This document shows, one piece after another, positions 58,077 to 64,000 of a stretch of 64,000 bases of DNA. The stretch covers positions 186,001-250,000 of the forward strand of contig MU867100.1 of assembly GCA_033725935.1 (NCBI GenBank). Reading direction: 5' to 3'. The position numbers were made by a program, and so were the translations under genes. The notes beneath the pieces were generated by a model, which was not told the origin of the DNA, ran no database searches, and worked only from the letters and a program-made list of their open reading frames with translations. Every line of letters begins with the position of its first letter. The first letter of the stretch is position 1. The DNA is from Cladorrhinum sp. PSN259 (Eukaryota; Ascomycota; Sordariomycetes; Sordariales; Podosporaceae).

Positions 58077-59818
58077 ATGGCTGAAGAACCCACATTGCCA
58101 ACTCTGCCGAAGCTGAGACCTCATCCCCTCAGCGAGGAGAGCCGGAAGCGCACCAGATCCGAACATGCCCCGCCCTCACAACTTTCCACCTCGAGTGATC
58201 CGGCATTCTTTTCTAGCGATGATGACCCGGCCCTTGATAACTACGAGGAGAACGGTCGCCGCAAAAAGAGATATGTCGGAACCTGGTTTAGCCAACAGCC
58301 TGCATTCTCTTCCGATTCCTTCATGAGTGAGGATATGAGCATTGAGCCGTCTGTCCGCCAACACAGTGCCGTTGCAAAGCGGGCCAAACGCGAGTTTCGG
58401 AAACTTGACAGCGGTATTTACATGTCTCAGAGCGAAGACGCTGCCCATGCAAGTGATGATAACGGAAGGAACGTCCCTGGTAACTCAGCCTTCGTTTACG
58501 CTCGACGTCCTCCAAAGCCTCGGTCCGTCATTGTGGGTGAAAGAATCGCGAGAGATCGCATCAACGATTGCGTCGAAAACGGACGTGAAAACGTCGATCT
58601 TAGGTGAGTTTGAATCCCTCGAGCCATCTACTTTCCCAAACAGGTCACCAACTGATACTTATTAGTGACCTGGCCTTGGAGTCCATATCTGACGAGACTT
58701 TGGACTCAATCAATCACATTGCCCTGATTCCAATTGTTGACAGAGATGTGGCTTTCGAGCAGAAAGACCCCCAGATCAAGCTGTTCCTTTCAAATAACAA
58801 ACTTACCAAGTTTCCCCTGACGTTGCTCAATATTGAGCACCTAACCGACCTCAGCTTGCGGGGCAATAACCTCACCGAAATTCCTGCCAGCATCACGAAA
58901 CTTAGAAACCTGCAGTCGCTCAACATTGCGCAGAACCAAATCAGATACTTGCCGTTTGAGTTCCTTGAGCTATTTCGCCAAGGCAGCAAGCTTCGCAGCC
59001 TGCAAATTCAGCCGAACCCCTTGTGGCTTCCTCAGGAATGGTATCAGGGTCAGTGGAAGTTCGACCAGAGGGTTAAAGAGGCCGAGGAATACGCGAAAGT
59101 GGCGGGCGTCTCCCAACCCAATTACACCACGCTAGAATCGAGCTGGACCGGGCTGATCGCCACCATTCATGCGCGAAGCAAGGTCGAGTTCATCGACAGC
59201 TCCCGGAGGATCTCGGGCTTCCGGTTGCCATCGACGGATCGGCGACTCGCCAAAAATGAGATGGAGCGGTTCTACAAACTAGACGGCCCGCCCGAGTTGA
59301 GGAAACCACTCCCTGGTAAAAGCACACTCCGCGTCCTAAATCACAAGGGGGCCCGCTCCTTGTTCGAATACGCGCTCGGCGTGTGCGCCAGGTCCTCGGA
59401 AGCAGATGATCTGTGTCAATGGCTTGCGAGGGAGCAGGACGAGGGCTGGCCGGAGGGTATGTTGGCAACCCTGCAAGATGCAATCAAGTTCTCGCGCAAC
59501 GGATGGGACCTCAAGTGTTCGATGTGTGGGCGCAAAACCGTGTTGCCCATGACGAGATGGGTGGAGTACTACTTTATTAATCCCACGACCGTAAACGTAA
59601 ACCCGAGAACGGGACGGGTCTTAACACTCCGGGACCGATTCTCTCAAACAGCGCAGCCAGAGCTGTATCCGTTTGTGAGGTATGGGTGTTCGTGGGAGTG
59701 CGTGCCGCCTATTATTGAGAGAACAGGATTTGAGGAGGATAGCGAGGACGAGGATGAAGGTGGTGCTTCGCTGCCCGTGGAGGACGCAGAGGAGGATGAG
59801 GATACTATTATCGCGTAA
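58077..59818 (+). CDS. Leucine-rich-repeat protein with Cys-containing C-terminal domain
   Basis: Function unknown. Two exons, 58077-58603 and 58666-59818, 559 aa; donor GTGAGT. The start ATG at 58077 (MAEEPTLPTLPKLRPHP) was chosen because the upstream frame begins only with TTG. Residues 1-170 are disordered, Ser/Asp-rich with basic clusters (RRKKRYVGTWFSQQPAF). A short LRR run lies at about 205-280: LFLSNNKLTKFPLTLLNIEH, LTDLSLRGNNLTEIPASITK, LQSLNIAQNQIRYLPFEFLE. After it a conserved-looking region follows with WDLKCSMCGRKTVLPMTRWV (C-x2-C near 461-464), LTLRDRFSQTAQPELYPFVR and YGCSWECVPP, so the two Cys pairs could form a zinc site. The tail is very acidic (SEDEDEGG ... EEDEDT). LRR proteins of this form occur in other filamentous ascomycetes, to my knowledge without a described role. 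Confidence 0.8.
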
Positions 59819-60529
59819 GGCGATGGGTGGGGAGGTTTAATAGATACAATGGGCGTGCTTTTCTGGCGTTTTTTTTTTTTTTTTATATAAATACGAACAG
59901 ACGGGTCTGATCAGTATTGAACTTGGGAGTAGCATCGGGGGTTTTTTTTTCTCTTCAATTGCATCTTGATTTTGTTGCATTGTATTTCGTTGTTTCTGTG
60001 TACGGATATTTATTTGACTTCGTATGGATACGTCTGGCTTATGCTGTGCGTCTTAGTTGATATTTACTGGAAAGCCTACTCAGTCAGCGTTTTAAAATGT
60101 TAACTTTCCAGTCATACTGCGTAGAGATATAAAGATCTTTGAAAGCTGTCAGGCTGATGCTTCTTGGCGTTTTGTTGTCTTGGTGCTATCGACAGGGGTT
60201 CAGTTATCAGAGGAGGAGGCTCCACAGCCGCTTCCAGGTGTCACCCTTTCTCGCGCTTGTTTCAACGTCACACCTCCAGCTCGCCCGCTTGTGCTGTGCT
60301 GTCTGTGTGGATTGCAAGCTTCTTCAAAGCTTCAACCCCCTCCCCAAAAACGCCAGGGAGCTACTTTGGTCCCCCTGCACTACGCAAAAAGGGGGTTTCA
60401 AGTAACGACGCGACGATCTACTTCTCAATCGATTGGTGATGGATCTTTCCCTAAATCGATAATTAAATCCCAACGTTAATTCCATCGACGCGCGCTGCCC
60501 AAAGCTCGAATTTGAAGAAAACCGCCACG
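59819..60529. other. Intergenic, 0.7 kb
   Basis: It holds the LRR gene 3' flank with T runs (59870-59885, 59942-59950) and the EMC1 promoter. No gene is seen. Confidence 0.55.
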
Positions 60530-63525
60530 ATGCGCACACACCTCCTCGGCGGTCTGCTCGCCGCGGCCCTCCTCCCATTACCTGCGGCGGCTGTATATCG
60601 CGATGAAGTCGGCCACATCGATTATCATTACACCCTTCTTGGTGTGCCACAGCGCGAAACCACCTTTTTCCACCGGCCACGGAAAGAAGACCGTGCCAGC
60701 TTGCTTTACACATTGAGCGACGAGGGCGTGCTGGGCGCTGTAAATCCAGGGACTGGAAGTGTGGTTTGGAGACAATTATTAAAGACGAATAAGACTCAAG
60801 ATGAGGAAGGGTTTGCACGGGCTGGGGAGGGGGAGAACTGGGTTGTATCAGCGTATGGAGGATCGGTCAGTGCTTGGGAGGCTGTTGGCGGAAGGAATAA
60901 GTTTTGGGGGAAGTATGAAGGGAAGGCCAGAGACCTTGAAGTCATGGAGCTGACTGAGGTCGAAGGACGGAAAGACGTGTTGGCTCTCTTTGAGGAGGGC
61001 CAAGGGAACACAGTATTGAGAAGGCTTAACGGCGCGAACGGGAAAGTTGTGTGGGAGTTCAGGGACACAGGCAGAGATGTGCCTCTGCAAGTCAGCACCG
61101 ACGTGGCGAAGGTTTTTGTGGTCTCGTTGAAGGGGAGCAACGGGTCCTATAACCTCAAGGTCACGACGCTGGATACGTTGACGGGTACAAGAACGGACGA
61201 GTGGGTTATTGGGGCCAAGGCGGACGTGCATGGCAGGGAGGATGTCCAGTTCGTTGGCGCTAACTCGGCCGCGCCAATTGTTGCGTGGACGGATGATGCG
61301 AAGAAGATCCTGAACATTAACGTCCTGGGATTGCAGACGCGTCAGGAGTTTGCTTTGCCCGAGGGCACGGTTTCGGTTGAGATTCACGCACCCCACTTGG
61401 TGCAATCGCAGCCACATTTCTTGGTTCATAGCAGGACAGCTATTGGTCATCGAGGCGAGGTGTACCATATCGATCTCAAGAATGGGCGCATCACCAAGGC
61501 TTATGAGCTCCCTCTTCTTCCTGGGCCCGGTGCCTTCTCTACCAGCTCGGACGGCGCAAACGTTTACTTCACCCGGATCACCCAAGACGAGTTGATTCTA
61601 GTCTCATCCCAGTCTCACGCTGTGCTGGGGCGCTGGCCACTCAAGAACGATGATACCAAGGCAACTGCCATTCATGCAGTCGCTGAGGTGATTAAAAAGG
61701 CTGGCTCCCAGGACAGCTTTGCCGTCAGAGCGGCGGCTGTGACTGATGCTGATGAGTGGACACTTGTTCACAACGGCAATGTGGCTTGGACCCGCCCCGA
61801 AGGATTGTCAGGAGGTGTCGCTGCTGCTTTTGCTGAGATTCCTGAGAGCGAGGAGCTCGCTAAGACGCTTGAACAGGAAGCCCACAGCAACCCAGTGGCA
61901 GCTTATATCCACCGGGTACAGCGTCACATTAGCGATCTTCAATATCTTCCTGCCTACCTCAATAGCATCCCCGCGAGAGTTGTCAGCAGTCTTACTGGCA
62001 CCGATGTCACCTCAACGGCTGGAAAGCTTACACGTGATAGCTTTGGTTTCCACAAGCTCATTATCCTTGCTACTAAACGCGGAATGGTGTATGGGCTGGA
62101 TGCTGGCAATTTCGGCACAGCTGTGTGGAATCGAAGAGTGTTCCAGATCCCCAAGGGCGGCAAGTGGGACGTCAAGGGTATTCAGGTGCAAGAGTCCTCT
62201 GGTCAAACCACCATTCTTGGCGCCAATGACGATTTCGTTGTGGTAAAAACCGACACGGGCGACATTCTTGAATCAAAGGCTCCCGGTGGCGAGGCGACAA
62301 CCCAGACCACGGTTGTTGTTGATACCGCCTCTGGCCAGCATCTTCTTCGTGTTGGTCCAAACGGCCATATTGGTGAACTTCTGGCGGAAAAGGCACCCAA
62401 GCAAACCGTTGTTACTCGTGTTTCCGATGAAGAGCTCAAAGGAGTAGTCTTTGTTGCTAGTGGCTCAAACGCTTTCGAGTCCACCTCATGGACCTTTACC
62501 TTGCCCAATGGCCAAAAAATTGCCAGCATTGCCACAAGGCCCTCCCACGACGCAGTAGCGTCTATTGGCCGTGTTCTTGGTGACCGGACTGTCAAGTACA
62601 AGTACCTGAACCCAAACACCATCGTGGTCGCCGCTATCAATGAGAGTTCCCGGACACTCACCGTCTATCTCCTCGATACTGTCTCTGGCCAGATTTTGTC
62701 GTCCACTAAATATAATGGGGTTGATCCTCTCAAATCTATCGAGTGTGCCATGGCCGAGAATTGGTTTGTTTGCTCGTTCTTTGGTCAGTATTCAGTCCGA
62801 GACAATGCAGCTCAGACTCTCAGGGGCTACCAGATCGTGGTGTCGGACCTCTACGAAAGCGAGGAGCCCAATAACCGCGGTCCACTTGGGGATGCTGACA
62901 CGTTCTCGCCCCTTGGCCCCATTGATGAGCCTACAGGCACTTCTCTGCCCTCTGTGGTGTCTCAGTCATACATCCTCGGCGCACCCATCTCGGCCCTCGA
63001 GGTCTCTCAGACCAGGCAGGGCATTACCTCCCGCCAGCTGCTCGCTTACCTTCCTGACTCTCATGGCATCGCCGGCATTCCTCGCATGATTCTCGAGCCA
63101 CGCCGACCTGTTGGCCGTGATCCTACACCTGCTGAGGCTGAGGAGGGCTTGTTCAAGTACAACCCCGCAATTGAGATTGACCCCAAGAGCGTCATCACCC
63201 ACGAACGGGACGTTCTCGGCATCGAAAAGATAATCACGGCGCCTGCTGTGGTGGAGAGCACGAGTCTGGTGTTCGCATACGGGGTGGATATCTTTGGGAC
63301 GAGGGTGACGCCTAGTTTCTTGTTTGATATCCTTGGCAAGGGTTTCAACAAGACATCGCTGTTGGGGACTGTACTTGCTTGTCTGGCGGGTGTGTTGATG
63401 TTGGCTCCTATGGTAAGTTTGCTTTCCTGTTTGCTTCACCTTATAGTTTGCACTTTGTGACTAACATTGATATCTTTCAGGTCCGGAGCAAACAAATAAA
63501 CTTGAGGTGGAAAGCGTCAATGTAA
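60530..63525 (+). CDS. emc1: ER membrane complex subunit 1
   Basis: Largest lumenal subunit of the ER membrane protein insertase complex EMC, which inserts tail-anchored and multipass membrane proteins. Two exons, 60530-63412 and 63481-63525, 975 aa. ATG 60530 begins a signal peptide (MRTHLLGGLLAAALLPLPAA, cut near residue 21), followed by the conserved VYRDEVGHIDYHYTLLG. The lumenal part is an eight-bladed-type beta-propeller, visible as repeated strands (LLYTLSDEGVLGAVNPGTG, VVWRQLL, RRLNGANGKVVWEF). The C-terminal DUF1620 region has PRMILEPRRPVGR and FAYGVDIFGTRVTPS, then the single membrane helix SLLGTVLACLAGVLMLAPM. The last exon of 14 codons adds a basic cytosolic tail (VRSKQINLRWKASM). 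Intron donor GTAAGT, branch TGACTAACA. Confidence 0.95.
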
Positions 63526-64000
63526 ATCAGTTGGCGAATGTGTACTTGTATATTCATAGATACTCGCAAGCAAGGAAAATCATGGGTTTGATCGCAATGA
63601 ACTCGATTGTTCAAGGCTGTGTGTGGGGTATAGTGAAGCTTAACGTGTGACAAACAGGACGTTTAAAAGCACTAAACGCAGGATGTAAATTGCTGATGCA
63701 GGCACTGTTTGATTTCGCGTTGCGGGAGACTTGAGATAAAGCTCATGAATTCAACGATTCTTGCTTCTGAATCCCGGTGGTAACATCTACTAAGGTTTGG
63801 ACTAGGGATGAAGTGGTCCTGTTGCAACAGTCTATAGTCCAGTTGAAACAAGGTTGTTGGCACCTGGCTTGCTTGTAAGGTCTATCTCCAGCTGTTACGT
63901 TAAAACGAGAGCCCGATTCGTAGTCGCCTGTCACCTAGGTATTAAGACCAGTCCAACTCTCGTCTTCACCGCCAATCTAGGTAGGCACCTCACAACCCGG
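63526..64000. other. 3' flank of EMC1 to window end
   Basis: No gene is seen. A minus-strand frame at about 63672-63934 has no family resemblance. Confidence 0.55.

Overview
The window is nuclear DNA of a filamentous ascomycete (Pezizomycotina). The signs are intron-poor to moderately intron-containing protein genes, short introns of about 50-110 nt with GTAAGT/GTATGT-type donors and CTAAC-like branch sites, and fungal versions of eukaryotic core genes: Med17, ATR/UvsB/Mec1, Raptor/Kog1, a Tea1/Kel-type kelch protein, EMC1 and a PIP-box ribonucleotide reductase inhibitor. I cannot fix class or species from sequence alone. There are no operons, prophages, CRISPR arrays, rRNA or convincing tRNA genes. 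I recognise 17 intact protein genes and one broken-looking gene. Exon junctions below were placed by hand from splice motifs, reading phase and family knowledge.

Layout. 0.8-6.4 kb: 6-phosphofructokinase (minus) diverges from Mediator subunit 17 (plus). 6.4-9.2 kb: a repetitive, apparently broken gene, then an assembly gap (10 N) between a poly-G and a poly-C run and flanked by two near-identical 100-bp copies, probably an artefact. 9.3-16.0 kb (minus): an Arg/Glu-rich DUF8035-type protein, 3.5 kb of gene-free DNA, and a PARP-type zinc-finger protein with a Lys/Glu repeat tail. 16.8-26.9 kb (minus): the ATR-family checkpoint kinase in seven exons and the SRP receptor alpha subunit. 28.1-32.3 kb: an Mpv17/PMP22-family membrane protein (plus), cytosolic aspartyl-tRNA synthetase (minus) and a Spd1-like RNR inhibitor (minus). 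33.8-41.9 kb: ribosomal protein eS27 (minus, first coding exon only ATG), a phosducin-like protein (plus) and Raptor/Kog1 (minus). 44.9-49.6 kb: the kelch/coiled-coil cell-end protein (plus). 50.6-53.4 kb: a secreted protein with about 510 residues of K/E/Q repeats joined to a beta-propeller-like C-terminus (minus). 55.8-63.5 kb (plus): a GRF-like zinc-finger protein, a leucine-rich-repeat protein with a Cys-containing tail, and EMC1.

Most genes are independent housekeeping loci. One loose theme is genome maintenance: the PARP-type finger, the ATR kinase and the RNR inhibitor lie within 18 kb. A second is growth and protein production (Raptor, eS27, AspRS, SRP receptor, EMC1). The most interesting points are a GC-AG intron in the phosphofructokinase gene, the ATG-only exon of eS27, a stop codon lying inside a perfect splice donor in the PARP-finger gene, a PIP box plus an upstream MCB element on the RNR inhibitor, the secreted K/E/Q-repeat propeller protein, and two stretches that look like decayed genes.
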